Part shown: piece after piece, positions 33,101 through 43,900 of the stretch | How positions within the stretch are numbered: the stretch's first letter is position 1 | Layout: each line of letters starts with the position of its first letter | Assembly (NCBI RefSeq): GCF_963583255.1 | Contig: NC_084803.1 | Coordinates: 5,514,121 to 5,578,120 of the forward strand | Direction of reading: 5' to 3' | Source of the DNA: Pyrus communis | Lineage: Eukaryota > Streptophyta > Magnoliopsida > Rosales > Rosaceae | DNA: 64,000 bases | Notes under the pieces: generated by a model | Database searches by the model: none | What the model was told of the DNA's origin: nothing | The model's input: the letters and a program-made list of their open reading frames with translations, nothing else | Program-made: the position numbers and the translations under genes

Positions 33101-33694
33101 GCAAAGCATTTCTGGGCTGAAGCAGTTAGCACTGCGTGCTATACGGCAAATAGAGTCTATCTTAGACCCGGTACAAAATGCACACCTTATGAGATCTGGA
33201 AAGGGAAGAAGCCAAATGTTAAGCATTTGCGAGTATTCGGTAGTATATGCTACATTTACAGAGATAGAGAAATGTTAGCAAAATTTGATTCAAGAAGTGA
33301 TATTGGAATTTTTATAGGATACTCAATCACAAGTAGAGCATACAGGGTGTTCAACAAAAGAACACAAAATGTTATGGAGTCCATTAATGTCATTGTGAAT
33401 GACTCTCTTTTAAATGTTGAACAACCTGCCTCAGATGAAGAATTCTTTCAAAGCAAATCAATTGATGGGTTATCCACTACTCAGGGAGAAGTGCACCAAA
33501 ATATTGACTCAACAAAAGTTTTGAGGAAAGGACACAAACAAGTGCAAAAAGATCATTCCAAGTCAGACATCATTGGTGACGTAGAAGATCAAATGTTGAC
33601 AAGAAGTAAAACTACTGCTGTAGTAAACTTTACGTGCTATATATCAAAGATTGAGCCAAAAAATGCCAAGGAAGCTCTTTTAGATGATGACTAG
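30188..33694 (+). CDS. Copia gag-protease-integrase frame, ends at a stop inside pol
   Basis: 1168 codons. The N-terminal gag part (to about residue 290) begins with the FDGDNYAAWKAKMKSFLW-type motif of Copia capsids. Two CCHC zinc knuckles follow at about residues 309 (CFECQGYGHHAHEC) and 551 (CHFCEKIGHIRPRC), with a long charged coiled-coil segment between them. The aspartic protease motif DSG is at about residue 656. The integrase has an HHCC zinc-binding start (HKRLGHMN ... CGECQVGK) and a DDE core (MDLVGP, RTDHGTEF, QQNGVVERKN). The frame stops with TAG at 33692-33694, after the integrase and just before the RT. The RT part follows in the same frame, so a single stop codon separates them. 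Whether this is inactivating or sometimes read through cannot be told from sequence. Confidence 0.93.
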   Translation: MNRSMGSVSHPPHFDGDNYAAWKAKMKSFLWALDDRVWLAVEEGWEPPTVEETKGEGQSSVTISMLKPRKVWSEDERNSSTFNQRALNALFTAVSPEQFNYISKCSTAKEAWDILEVTHEGNSTVKESKLQNLITQFENIKMLDDESFSDFYAKLSVIVNGCHNLGDSIPEHRVVKKILRSLPSRFHAKRTAIEESKDLNIYKLEQLIGSLQTYESDFTEVKKGKNVAFKVNNEKVNEDSFENLTQDEFALLTKQARKFLKLRSSRGRENRNNFDSNSKVPRSRDFSHGNSSKFVKLGEKKSSNDRDKCFECQGYGHHAHECANTLKKLKDEKNKALTSTWSDSDSEKDTESEDDKEVVAFFGTFDGYETDDSEVEEPDSVEVLQKYTALYDITMKVKKENEELKNKLVQLESEKNEAEIEHQSQMEHAEKLRESMLEKLHMLASDNKGLENELSNIKKKVEEFSIGSSKIDKMLSYGKISGDKSGLGFDITGSSSTSVTKFVKALQEPSMKVSSDEPFGNSCITTKESNFVRNFVGPKKFIRSKNFIPICHFCEKIGHIRPRCYKLQKENKTKTSWISEKSNLKGRFVAHPKGMNRISKIMPNFLTPNLKQVWRRKKTQICLLDKVSPSSEEDNFTCLVAFTALSSCQSDTWYLDSGCSRHMTGDKRWFTSFTEDCKNGAVTFGDGKRARIVGKGEIKTLGIPCLKNVMLVDGLKANLISISQICDDDDAEVLFNKLKCSVKVAKEVDSFEGKRSKDNCYCVNANELHVSDICNKATDDILDLWHKRLGHMNCKDLIKLSKKEYVRGLPMLTGELGICGECQVGKQTKSAHKSTNYISTSRPLELMHMDLVGPVQTESIGGKKYILVLVDDFSRFTWVAFLREKSDAFTAFFGLLNKIQNDRVNSNDRVVKLRTDHGTEFENISFSKFCDEKGIDHNFSAPITPQQNGVVERKNRVLLDMSRVMLTSARLAKHFWAEAVSTACYTANRVYLRPGTKCTPYEIWKGKKPNVKHLRVFGSICYIYRDREMLAKFDSRSDIGIFIGYSITSRAYRVFNKRTQNVMESINVIVNDSLLNVEQPASDEEFFQSKSIDGLSTTQGEVHQNIDSTKVLRKGHKQVQKDHSKSDIIGDVEDQMLTRSKTTAVVNFTCYISKIEPKNAKEALLDDD

Positions 33695-33697
33695 ATT

Positions 33698-35179
33698 ATG
33701 GCCATGCAAGAGGAACTCAATCAATTTGTTCGCAATGATGTATGGTACCTTGTTCCCCGACCCCAAGAAACAAATGTTATAGGAACAAAGTGGGTGTTTC
33801 GGAACAAAACTGATGAACATGGCATCATCACGAGAAATAAAGCTCGTCTTGTGGCTCAAGGATACACTCAGGTAGAAGGTTTGGATTTTGATGAGACGTT
33901 TGCACCCGTTGCGAGATTGGAGTCCATTCGGTTGTTACTGGCTTTTGCTTGTCATCTGCGTTTCAAATTATATCAAATGGATGTCAAGAGTGCTTTCTTA
34001 AACGGAATACTTCAAGAAGAAGTCTATGTGGAGCAGCCAAAGGGATTTGTTGATCCAAAGCATCCTGATTATGTGTACCGTTTGAAGAAAGCCTTGTACG
34101 GTTTAAAACAAGCTCCGAGAGCATGGTACGACAAACTTTCATCGTACTTGTTAAGGAAAGGTTATACACGTGGAGCTGTTGACAAGACTTTGTTTGTCAA
34201 AAGAATCAAGAAGGACGTGGTGATAGCACAAGTATATGTGGATGATATAGTGTTTGGTTCCACATCTGCCACACTTGTAAAAGAATTTACTGAGGTCATG
34301 CAGAGTGAATTCGAAATGAGCATGTGTGGAGAACTAAATTTTTTCTTGGGATTACAAGTCAAACAAAGTGAAGATGGTATTTTTGTCTTTCAGACAAAAT
34401 ATGCTAGTGACCTAGTTAAAAAATTTGGCTTGCATTCAGCAAAACCCGTCTCAAATCCCATGGCAACAACCACAAAACTTCACAAGGATCCAAATGGAAA
34501 AAGTGTTGATCAAACACTTTACAGAAGCATGATTGGAAGCTTGTTGTACCTTACTGCTAGTAGGCCTGATATCTCTTTCAGCGTTGGTGCTTGTGCACGT
34601 TATCAAGCTGATCCAAAAGAATCGCATCTGGAAACTGTCAAAAGAATCATCAGGTATGTGAGTGGTACAATTGATTATGGTCTTCATTATTCCTTTGAAA
34701 CCAATTCTGAAATTGCTGGATTTTCCGATGCCGATTGGGCAGGAAATGTTGATGACCGAAAAAGTACTTCTGGAGGTTGTTTCTATGTTGGAAATAATCT
34801 CGTTGCTTGGCATAGTAAGAAACAAAACTGTGTTTCTTTATCCACTGCCGAAGCTGAATACATTGCTGCTGGTAGTTGTTGTACGCAATTGCTTTGGATG
34901 AAGCAAATGCTTCGTGATTATGGCATTCATCAAAGTTCCTTTTCTGTTTTCTGTGACAACACTAGTGCCATAAACATTTCCAAAAATCCTGTTCAACATT
35001 CTCGTACCAAACATATTGACATTCGTCATCACTTTATTCGTGTTTTGGTTGAAGAGAAGGTTTTAGTGCTGGAATACATTGCCACTGAACATCAACTTGC
35101 AGACTTGTTTACTAAGCCTCTCGACACTCATCGTTTTGAAACTCTTCGAAAGGCATTGGGAATATGTCGTATTCTCTAA
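33698..35179 (+). CDS. Copia reverse transcriptase and RNase H frame
   Basis: 493 codons from an ATG three bases past the upstream stop, in the same frame. The RT has the Copia-type start ([22 protein letters not shown]), the first catalytic aspartate region ([13 protein letters not shown]) and the catalytic YVDD box ([12 protein letters not shown]). The RNase H part shows [17 protein letters not shown] and STAEAEYIA. It ends at TAA after the typical DLFTKPL motif near the C-terminus. No other break was seen. This is normally the C-terminal part of one polyprotein; here it would need separate initiation or readthrough. Confidence 0.93.
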   Translation: MAMQEELNQFVRNDVWYLVPRPQETNVIGTKWVFRNKTDEHGIITRNKARLVAQGYTQVEGLDFDETFAPVARLESIRLLLAFACHLRFKLYQMDVKSAFLNGILQEEVYVEQPKGFVDPKHPDYVYRLKKALYGLKQAPRAWYDKLSSYLLRKGYTRGAVDKTLFVKRIKKDVVIAQVYVDDIVFGSTSATLVKEFTEVMQSEFEMSMCGELNFFLGLQVKQSEDGIFVFQTKYASDLVKKFGLHSAKPVSNPMATTTKLHKDPNGKSVDQTLYRSMIGSLLYLTASRPDISFSVGACARYQADPKESHLETVKRIIRYVSGTIDYGLHYSFETNSEIAGFSDADWAGNVDDRKSTSGGCFYVGNNLVAWHSKKQNCVSLSTAEAEYIAAGSCCTQLLWMKQMLRDYGIHQSSFSVFCDNTSAINISKNPVQHSRTKHIDIRHHFIRVLVEEKVLVLEYIATEHQLADLFTKPLDTHRFETLRKALGICRIL

Positions 35180-35817
35180 ACTTCATTGGTTTTCATTTTT
35201 CTTTTTCCTCTTTTTTTCTTTTTCTCCCTTAGTTATTAATTTTTTTTAAACATCAAAGTAACAGAAGTCCAAGTCTTGTTAGTCTACCAAACTTTTGTCC
35301 ACTGCATTCTCTGCTTTGTGCTATACATAATATGTTTTTGCTTTGGTGGTTGATACTATATGACTGTTTTCTGATTAAACTTGACTTCTTACCTGCACCT
35401 CTGCACCCTGTGAGCTTTTGAGCCTCCATTAGTGTATGCATTTTTCATACACTCTTAATTGTTTCTGTGTGATATATCTTATGTGATTTGACTCTCTAGA
35501 ACTTGCTTTGAGATCTCTCAAGGCTTTGTATCACTACTTACTCTACCTGTGAGATGAAAGTCGGACTTACGTTCTTCATCATTATCCTATAAGCCCCCTG
35601 CCTTATTATTTTATTTTATTTTTTTTCTATCTGTCTTATGGAGCTTCTTTTTAAGCACAGATTATCCACTTCCATTTTTATACACTGCTTCTCACCTCCA
35701 TTGCAAAATCCAAGCCAGTTGCCTCCATCGTTCTTTTAGAGTCCAAGAGTGTTTCACTACTGCAGACAAAAATATTGTGCTGATAGCAACTTTCCAAGTC
35801 AAGAAAAGATATTGAAG

Positions 35818-35848
<31 letters not shown>

Positions 35849-36702
35849 AATCCAAAGTCGTATGTTTTCCACACATATATCAAAGGAATCAAAAGAAGGT
35901 CTATCAAAGGAATCAAAGGAAGGAATATCACCGCTACAGTTATACATGAAGACCACTAATAAATCAACTGTGCACAGCGTCTTCTATTACTCCAGTGGTT
36001 CTTTCAGTCTCAAACTCTCTCCAGTTTTATATCTCAAGGACTCTAAAACTTTCCGGACTTCTATTCTCATTATTATCTTTTACCTTTATCCAGTCCCTAA
36101 AGCCTAGTTCCTACTTTTCGTAAGACTTTCTTTCATCTCTTGAGGGTAGGTTGTTGATGTGTGGAGATAAGATTGATCTGCAAGCCTATGGTAGAGTATT
36201 CACATAATGATCTTTTTGAGTGTAAACACTTCACCCCAAACACCTTGAGTGAAATTTGAGAATATTCCTTGTGAGTTTAGGGGTTGCTCTTGAGTTGGCT
36301 TGTTTAATCATATTGCATCTATATAGTCCTGACTATTTTGGCTTTCTCTTGTTTGTATTATGTTTCAGTGGACATTAAATTTAAAAAAAACAAAAAAAAA
36401 AAAAAAAAAAAAAAAAAAAACGTTTTTTTTTTGTTTGCTTTATTCCTTTTGACTTCTAGATAATGTTCTTTAGAATTTAGCATGAGTCTGTCGTGTTTTT
36501 TAATTTTTTTATTTTCTGCTTATCTCTTTGGTCTTTTAAGTGGGGTTGAACTTGGACTTCTCTTTTGTTTGGTCTTTTTATACCCGTGCCTTTCCTTTGT
36601 TCATTATCAGTCAAACATCTTATACTCGTTTGTTACTTATTCCGTGGCCTCCATCCTCCTTTGCTGTCGTCCATATCTTGTTTTCCATACAATTTTTTCA
36701 TC
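35180..36702 (+). other. Non-coding spacer of the Sirevirus-like element
   Basis: About 1.5 kb between pol and the third frame. It holds poly-A runs at about 35820-35845 and 36390-36420 but no convincing coding sequence. A spacer of this kind is consistent with Sirevirus layout. Confidence 0.6.
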
Positions 36703-37200
36703 ATGGTTTCATCACGCAAGTCTGCACGTTCTCCTGCTTTGAAAGGCACAACTCCAAGCATTATTCCTTCATTCTCTTCTCCCCGCACACGGTCTGTGAC
36801 TCGCAGATTGTTTTCGTCCCCACCTGCTTCTTCAACTTTTTCTGCTGATTGTCCCACTGAGGTTTTCAAGCGTCTTATTGATCTCAGCAAACAGTTCTCT
36901 CAGTTGGAGCAGTTCATTAAGATTTCTATCATGGATCTTAGTCATCGACTTTCTCAATTGGAGCAATGTATCCATCGTATCCCCAATCACATGCTTACTC
37001 CTCTCATTCATATTTCATCCTCTGATGATGATTCTGACTTCCGTCCTGCTAGTGTTCCACCACCTTCTCATACTCCATGTTCACCAATTCTGGAACGCAC
37101 ACCGCTGCCTACTCTTGCTTCAGACGATGATATAGAGGAAGATCCTGAGGAAGATCTCTACTGGGTTACCGATGACGAATCGTTGCCTAAGCATGATTAA
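36703..37200 (+). CDS. Third frame after pol (Sirevirus envelope-like position), coiled coil
   Basis: 165 codons starting MVSSRKSARS. The N-terminal third is rich in S, P, R and T. A heptad-like segment (FKRLIDLSKQFSQLEQF, DLSHRLSQLEQC) predicts a coiled coil. The C-terminal third is serine- and aspartate-rich and ends SLPKHD. An extended upstream frame (from 36565) adds hydrophobic residues, but the serine-rich start at 36703 fits better as a protein start. Position between pol and the 3' LTR is that of the envelope-like gene of Sireviruses. I see no membrane span in the 165-residue form, so an envelope function is not supported by this sequence. Confidence 0.6.
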   Translation: MVSSRKSARSPALKGTTPSIIPSFSSPRTRSVTRRLFSSPPASSTFSADCPTEVFKRLIDLSKQFSQLEQFIKISIMDLSHRLSQLEQCIHRIPNHMLTPLIHISSSDDDSDFRPASVPPPSHTPCSPILERTPLPTLASDDDIEEDPEEDLYWVTDDESLPKHD

Positions 37201-37218
37201 TTTGGCTTCTCCTATGAC

Positions 37219-37587
37219 AAAAAGGGGGAGAGACTATAGTTAGGGGGAGAGATTTTAGTTAGTAGTTAAGGGGAGTGATTTTGTTTTGCTAGAATAATGT
37301 TTTAGTTAGTGAGGGTTTCTTTTAGTTCATTATTTGGATGATACATCATGTTTGAATGATTATCTTTATTATTTCATAATAAAGCTTCTTTTTATTTTTT
37401 CTCTTTTGGACGATGAAAGATAGTTGAATGATTATCCTTATTTCTTAATAAACATGCAACATCTATTTTTTGTACGTCACGGGTGTTTTGTTTAATGTGT
37501 GCAGATTACAGACTTCAATGCATAAGTTTTAAATTTTTAAAATATTGTAATTGAGGGTTTTGTCAAGGAAATGCCAAAGGGGGAGAT
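37219..37587 (+). other. Multiple polypurine tracts before the 3' LTR
   Basis: The tract next to the LTR (37576-37587, AAAGGGGGAGAT) is the expected plus-strand primer. Earlier purine runs occur at about 37219-37231 (AAAAAGGGGGAGAG), 37241-37252 and 37268-37276. Repeated PPTs are reported as a Sirevirus trait. Confidence 0.8.
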
Positions 37588-38716
37588 TGTTAGACCATTA
37601 TTGGCAATTCTTGACAAAATGCATGAGTCTGTACTAGCTTAGACTTGTTATATATTTTCAATTGTAATTGTTTAAGTCTAGGGAGGTCTCTTACTCTTTT
37701 GATAAGAAGATGTTACGTGAACAAGATACACATTCAGGTATGTTTGCATGCATGCATCCAATTACATTCATCTATATCTCATGATATTGTATTTAAGATA
37801 GGTCTTTTATTAAAAACTACTTTCAAGATAAAGTGATTGGATTTTCAAAAGACTTATCTGATTGCATCCAACTAAATGGATTGCATGGCTGTCATTGTGT
37901 TAAAAAGAAAAAGTTGTTGCCGTGCATATCTAGGTTTTATGGTTTTAAAAGGATTGTCAATTTAGCTAAAACCTATGATTAGTTATGGAATCTTATCAGT
38001 TAAAATTAGTTCCCGTGCATTGAGGATTTATAATGAAGCTTTGAAATTGTTTCAAGTAAGCCGCATATGCATGTTTTCCTTGAAAGATAGATTGGCAGCA
38101 ACTTTGTGCTTTTAAAGAAAAAAATATTACTTTCAGTGAATGAATCTCAAATTAATTTTTCAGTGGCTGCCATCTTGTGGTTTCATTAGCATGTGTTTTT
38201 AAAGGGAAAATATTATTTTCATGCTGATTTTTATTTGGTTTTTTATTGAATGTCAATTATGAAAATGAGCCTTGTGATTTTCGTAATTGATTGTTTTCCA
38301 AACAAACACTTCATCATATAAACATTCTGCATGATCGAGTTAGCATCGTGCAAAGTTCGAGGGAAAGGTGATTGACGGTTGCGTTAGTACCGTGCCACTT
38401 CAACTCGAGGACTGAAGAAAGATCGAGTAGCAAAGCGCGAAGACAAAGCTGCCAACTGGTATGAGTGTCTAGTTGATGAGTTTTGTAAGTCTTTATGTAT
38501 TCTTTCTTTCTTAGTGCTTCCTGGCTTGGTAGCCCGAGGATTTTCCCAGTGGTGGGTTTTGCCTCGTTAAATCCTACATCATGTGTGTGCTTTTTATATT
38601 CATGTTGAATATTTGTGTAGGATTAATTTTGCATAACTAATTAATTGAAACCATAATTTGCTTTAGCGTTAAGTCGTCATTTATAGATTAAGTTAGTACC
38701 CATCCTAGGACTTTCA
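37588..38716 (+). repeat. 3' LTR of the Sirevirus-like element
   Basis: 1129 bp. By eye identical to the 5' LTR except one base in the TTACGTGAAC / TTACGTTAAC segment. Followed by the AAGTT duplication. Confidence 0.95.
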
Positions 38717-38990
38717 AAGTTCCTTCCAACTTGAAATGGGTATGAACTCATCATAGAACAACATCCATTTGTTTGTCAACTTGTCGTGCTTGATAAGTCT
38801 TGGTTTAAGTAAGATTTGGTGGTCTATCCTGGTAGTGGTGGAAATTGTGCGGTAGGCCTTGTGGAATTTTTTGTCATTGTATTCAATCACTGTGTATTTC
38901 TGACCTTAGGCTCGTTGACTTGAGGAACACCCTCACACAGTACCAACAACAAAGAGAAACAAAGCTCCTACTGTCCTCAATATCGACAGC
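38717..38990. repeat. Palindrome B, right arm, far part
   Basis: Continuation of the right arm beyond the inserted retroelement. It is complementary to 28388-28563 and then, after a jump, to 27838-27912, part of the coiled-coil pseudogene B (including its hydrophobic-span region). The jump shows that this arm lost or never had the middle of that pseudogene. Confidence 0.8.
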
Positions 38991-39440
38991 AGGTTATCCC
39001 CCTTGAAGCTGCCTCCAGTAAGGTTTGGACACTAATAATTACGATACTGCAAATTTTGCAACAGTAGTGTACATATTGATGACATACAAATTTCACTGAA
39101 AAGTTTGTGAATTAAAAAACCAGCCGCTGCAAATGGAAATATTAAAAGAGAACTAGTCCCATTTGACTTCTACCGGAGAACTATCTCGTTGAATTTTACA
39201 GGTAAGTCATGAATTGAAAATGAACTAGGCCTATTTGAATTTTACAGGACAAATAGACCCATTTGAATTTTGGTGGAATAAAAAACTATGAAGCTGTTGA
39301 ACGCTAATAATTAATAGAAAAGAATTTCACAGAAAAGTACAAATCCATGATCAACAAAAGATTTTCAAGCAAACAAAATGGGTAAGAAAATGACATAGGG
39401 TTTGTTGAATTAGTGTTTTACCAAAGGTGGAAGAAAGTGG
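38991..39440. repeat. Direct repeat of the palindrome A right arm (24060-24560)
   Basis: Both begin GCAGGTTATCCCC-TTGAAGCTGCCTC and share AGTAAGGTTTGGACACTAA, AGAGAACTAGTC and GTACAAATCCAT, with indels. Same orientation in both places. No gene is recognised in it. It shows that blocks on both sides of palindromes A and B came from the same duplication. Confidence 0.8.
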
Positions 39441-40935
39441 AGTTGTAGGGGGACAACGATGCGGGGGCTGATGGAGTAATGGTGGTGGACGTGGCGGGGG
39501 TAGGTGCGGCGACTGGATTTCTAACATTGGAGGCGGTCCTGGCGCTGTATGGATTCTTGGTTTGGTGCTTCATTCGTCCTGTAGTGTGGTAAACTCACTG
39601 AATAGTCGCTGCCCCTTCTTGTCTGAAATCCCCTGGGTGTACTTGCTCTTGTTCCTCTCTATTGGACCCTCTTAGACAAATGGGCCCCGTCTATACTCTC
39701 TTACACTTGGGCTTTTTCTTTTTAATAAAATTGTATAATAACGTGATTATATTTTCTAGTGTACCTTGAAAAATGGGTTTGAAACATGTAGTGCATTATC
39801 TTATGTTCAAAACACATCGAAAAATCTCATTTTTACTTCACATACTTGGATCATTTTGAAAGACAATGTGAAGTGTTGAGGGCTGATGTGGTAATTTGAA
39901 GTTTTATATCAAATTTTGTATTTTTTTTTTTACTAAACTGATAAATGTTATTTTCATATTTATACATGGCTTTAAATGGTTGTATTTATTAAAAAAAAAA
40001 AAAAAACTGTTGAAACAAAATTTTTGTTGGTTGAAATGTTAGTAGACTTAGGAACTCACCATTAAAATTAATTAAAAAAATTTGTGACATTGGCAAATGT
40101 CAAATTTAACTCCTAATCACAAAGGCTTCAAATTCAGGCAACATTGGAAGGTTTTTATTTATTTTTTTAATTGTCAAATACGCACGGTGATATCTCCACT
40201 TAGGATTTGACATTTTTTTATGGAGATGGTCTTAGGTATCATTCTCGCCAAGGTAAATTTGAACCAAATTTTGTAGCTAGGCGATTGTGAGGCTAGAGCC
40301 CACTTCCTAACCCTTTAGTTTGGATAATATCAAATGTATTTAAAAAAAAAACATGAATATCTTGTATCAAATTATGAAAGCTAGAAGCCATGTAAAAAGG
40401 GTATACAACGGCTTGCTTAAGATTTCTTCTTATAAAACATTTTGTTTATATGCACTTTTCGAGATAAAAGAGGTTTGTTTAAAAGCGTTTTTTAAATATT
40501 TCAAAGCGTTTTCGATTAAATTGAATAGAATTGTGACTTTCCAAAAACTATGGCAAAGCAGTTTTAGTTGGATAATATCAAATGTATTAAATAAATGTGA
40601 ATATCTTGAACCAAATTATTAAAGTTAGAAGTCACGAAAAAATAATATACACCCCGTCGGTTGTAAGTGAGTTTCTCTTCCCAGCGAGATCCTAAAAAAC
40701 ATAAAAAACATTCAAGGTACAGTTCTCATCTCAACTCGAAGATTACAAAGCTATAATATGTAACCTTTTTAAGGAAGGAAAAAAAAAAAAAACAAAGGGC
40801 AGGAGCATTATGATTCATAAATAAAGCATAAAGAAAAGTACAAAGAATAAGAAGAAGCTTTAATTTCTAAGTAGTCTATCTTTTTTTGTCTTAATTTCTA
40901 AATCCTATGATGTCGTTCTTGTGTCCTCCAAAGTT
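39441..40935. other. Intergenic stretch and 3' flank of the HB8-like gene
   Basis: 39441-39560 is GC-richer than the neighbours, with GGTGGACGTGGCGGGGG-like text, but carries no recognisable gene. From about 40320 onward the sequence is the parent-like 3' flank shared with copies A and B (GAGTTTCTCT-CCC, GATTCATAAATA-AGCATA). The text near 40313-40360 and 40560-40625 is partly self-repeated (GGATAATATCAAATGTATT). The 3' UTR of the HB8-like gene lies just below 40936. Confidence 0.55.
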
Positions 40936-43900
40936 TTAAACAAATGACCAGTTGATGAACATGAAGCAGATGCAGTGAGCGGTTTCTTCTTCATTCAGCA
41001 CCTTCCATGCTACTGCTCTCTCGTACGAGATCGGCCTTCCCATGCTTGACATACATATTCCTCCTTGAAGACACATAAAACCCTGCAGCCCCCAGTATTT
41101 GAATAACGAAAAGGTTAATTAATCACCTATTTCTAAAGTACCGAAAAAGTAGTTCATCCGAATCGTTGCTGGACTTCAAAGTAGTATACCTGCTGCATTA
41201 TCTGCGGGAACTCGGAGCAGAGTGTCTTCCTTCCATTGTCATCGAAAATCTTTTCCAGCATAATGTCTTGAAGTGCAATTAACGTCGTCTCAAGCATGTC
41301 CAGGCCTGCCTGGTTTCCGAATGTAAAAATTGGCATTGCCTGCATAAATCATGCAAGTAGATTATGGAAAAGGGAGGAACCAAATTGTTAAAAAAGGCAT
41401 GAACTTAAATGCTTCATAATATTATAAAAGCAAAGATGAATGGTAAGCAATTTACCTTCAAAGAGCAGCATAAGATTGCATCCTGGTGATGCCAAAGGGA
41501 TTTGAGAATGGACTCGCTTCCTTCGGTTTTTAGTAGTTCTCCACCTAGATAGCACCTGAAAAGATCAAGATTAATTAAGCATATGGCATTCACTTTTGTC
41601 CAATTCTATGACGAACGATTGATGGCAGGATCCGGCAACAAGTGGTACTATCATTACCATTTTCAAAACAAATAACCAATCTCCTTTGTAAGATAAGAAC
41701 TTGCACTATACGCACCTATAGCTCTGACAAATCCAACCGGCAAGTGTTTGTGCTTCGGGAGTGCCAGGTGGATGTCGGAAACCAGCATGAGAACCAAAAC
41801 GAGAAGGGGAGAGCGCCAGTGCCACCCTCTGCACTGATGCTATGATACTGCGCACATACTGCCGAGCCATGGAGGCTACATTTTCTTGGAGGTGAATTTC
41901 AAATGCAAACTGGAATGCTATTGTCATTACAGACTTTGTATTGCCAGAGTGGCCAGCATTATCACCAGAAGCTCTGCTTCCTGCGGGTCCAACTTCAAGA
42001 GCCGAGGCAAGATCAAGCGTACGGTTTGGACTGGGAGTATCCTGCACAACAATTTAAGCATATAAGATACAATCGCACAAAACATACCAAACAAAAGGGA
42101 TGGAAAATGAATTCTATAATAATAAAAGTTTTATGATATATCGTATAAGATGAATGGTTACCATCCGAGAATCAAGAGGGATGATGCGGAAACCAGAAGG
42201 TAGAATGGGAGCATCATCCGAAAACGATGCATCGATGGGAGCAAATACTAGTTCAGAGCAGGTCCCAACGGCATTCTCATCCACTCCACTACACAGCTGG
42301 GGATTTGATGCAGCCAGAAACAGAAAAAATTAGTGACTATAGCCAGTAAGGATGTTAAGAACTATCAAATATGAAGAGTAAATATATACTGCAAATACTT
42401 CACCAAGAAATGTGTGGAGCATTACAGCAAGCACATTATGTTACAGATCAAATTGAAAAGAAAATATATGTACTTACCTGCAAGAGGAAAATGTCAGCAG
42501 CAGGCATAATCATATCCTCTCGATAGTGCCCCATGTTCTCAATCTTAATGACCTCCATGAACTGTTTACAGAAAACCAAAATATATCAGAATTCAGACGG
42601 CAATAATGCTATGCTAAAATTTTTTAAAAAAAAAAAAGGTACTAAATTAACGATAGAATGGCCTTTTACGGTTGACTGAAAAATTCAATACCAGGTGCCT
42701 ACCTCTTCGTGCTCAATTGTGTGAGCTAGGGGAAGAATAACCTGATCCCCGAAACTTCCAACTCGAGGCCCTAGCATGTTGCAGGGACCAGCTTTAACAG
42801 CAGCAGCTGAATAAGCATCAATGCTTCTGTCAGCCCACTCTGATCGGTGTTCTCGCAAGAATCTGAGAAGTATGGCTGGAGGCACATTCTGAAGGAAAAG
42901 GAAAGGATATACACAAGTCAATATCGAAATTTTGAAAACGTTTGTTGAAAGAGAGAGAGCGAAAAAACCCGAAATGTAAAACAAAATCATTTGTTAGGTG
43001 CCTTCTTGATACTTTTCCAAGTTGCTGCTTCTTATTAGGTATTATTGCAACTTAATTTTGTTGGTAATTGTCCGAAACGCATCTAAATCCTTACTTGGAG
43101 TAACATGGATGCTTTGGCACATAAGACTGCAGTGCTCATAGATGGAACTCCATCGGTATAAAGATTTGCACTCATCATCTTGCCCGGAGACGAGTTCACA
43201 AGAAGGGTAACATCATCGACACCATCACTTTCTAGAACAGACCATCCCTCATCTGTAAACCCGTTAACTGCTTCGTTGAAACCCCTGCAATACAAAATTT
43301 GTTAGACTCCGACGAGGCGAAAGTTGATTGACCATTCTAACAAATCATAAGGGGGTGAAATTGTAACGCACTTGCTCAATCTCTGACTAAGAGCACGGAG
43401 AGCTGCAGGCCTTCTCCCCCAACCGGCGGAATTAGGCTGAGAAACTTCTTGAGATATCTGCCTCAGGTTGCGTAATGCCTGAAAGAAGAAATATGTCCAC
43501 ATTACAACACAAGATGCATGAAGCTTCGTCGTTTCTATGATTCTAACTTGTTTTAAACATTCTCAACTAACAAATTTTAATATCCAAACAAGATGACATC
43601 GATCTGGAGAAAACAATCTTACTGCCATAGTTGTCTTCTGAGCAAGAAGTGTTGGTGACTCATAAAGCGGGCGCAACACTTCAGGTACACTCCAAGGCTG
43701 GTTTAAGCAATCAAATTAACGAGTCAAAATTGTGATCAATCAAGCCAAGGAAATGGCATTGCTTCAATATACAAAAGCCAGACTGCTCTGCATACCTCTA
43801 AATCCATATGATCAACAATGTGAAGGATCGAGCCACCACCTTCACAAGGTCTAATTAGGTACCCGCTCGGCAGCATTTCCGCTCTCACAAAATTCTGCAC

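Larger units (their letters stand above)
29003..38716 (+). mobile_element. Young Sirevirus-type Ty1/Copia retrotransposon, 9714 bp
   Basis: Two 1129-bp LTRs (29003-30131 and 37588-38716), each starting TGTTAG and ending TTTCA, enclose gag-pol and a third frame. The whole is flanked by perfect AAGTT duplications (28998-29002 and 38717-38721). Gene order protease-integrase-RT-RNase H is that of Ty1/Copia. A large gag with two zinc knuckles, an extra frame after pol and several AAGGGGGAGA purine tracts before the 3' LTR point to the Sirevirus (SIRE/Maximus) lineage. By eye the LTRs differ at one site (CGTTAAC versus CGTGAAC), so the insertion is recent. The pol frame has one internal stop at 33692-33694, so this copy may need help from relatives. 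Confidence 0.95.

Noticed and set aside
36482..36742. Hydrophobic frames before the third retroelement frame
   Set aside because: Frames overlap each other in different phases and look like T-rich DNA translated as F/L/S. Only the frame from 36703 was kept.
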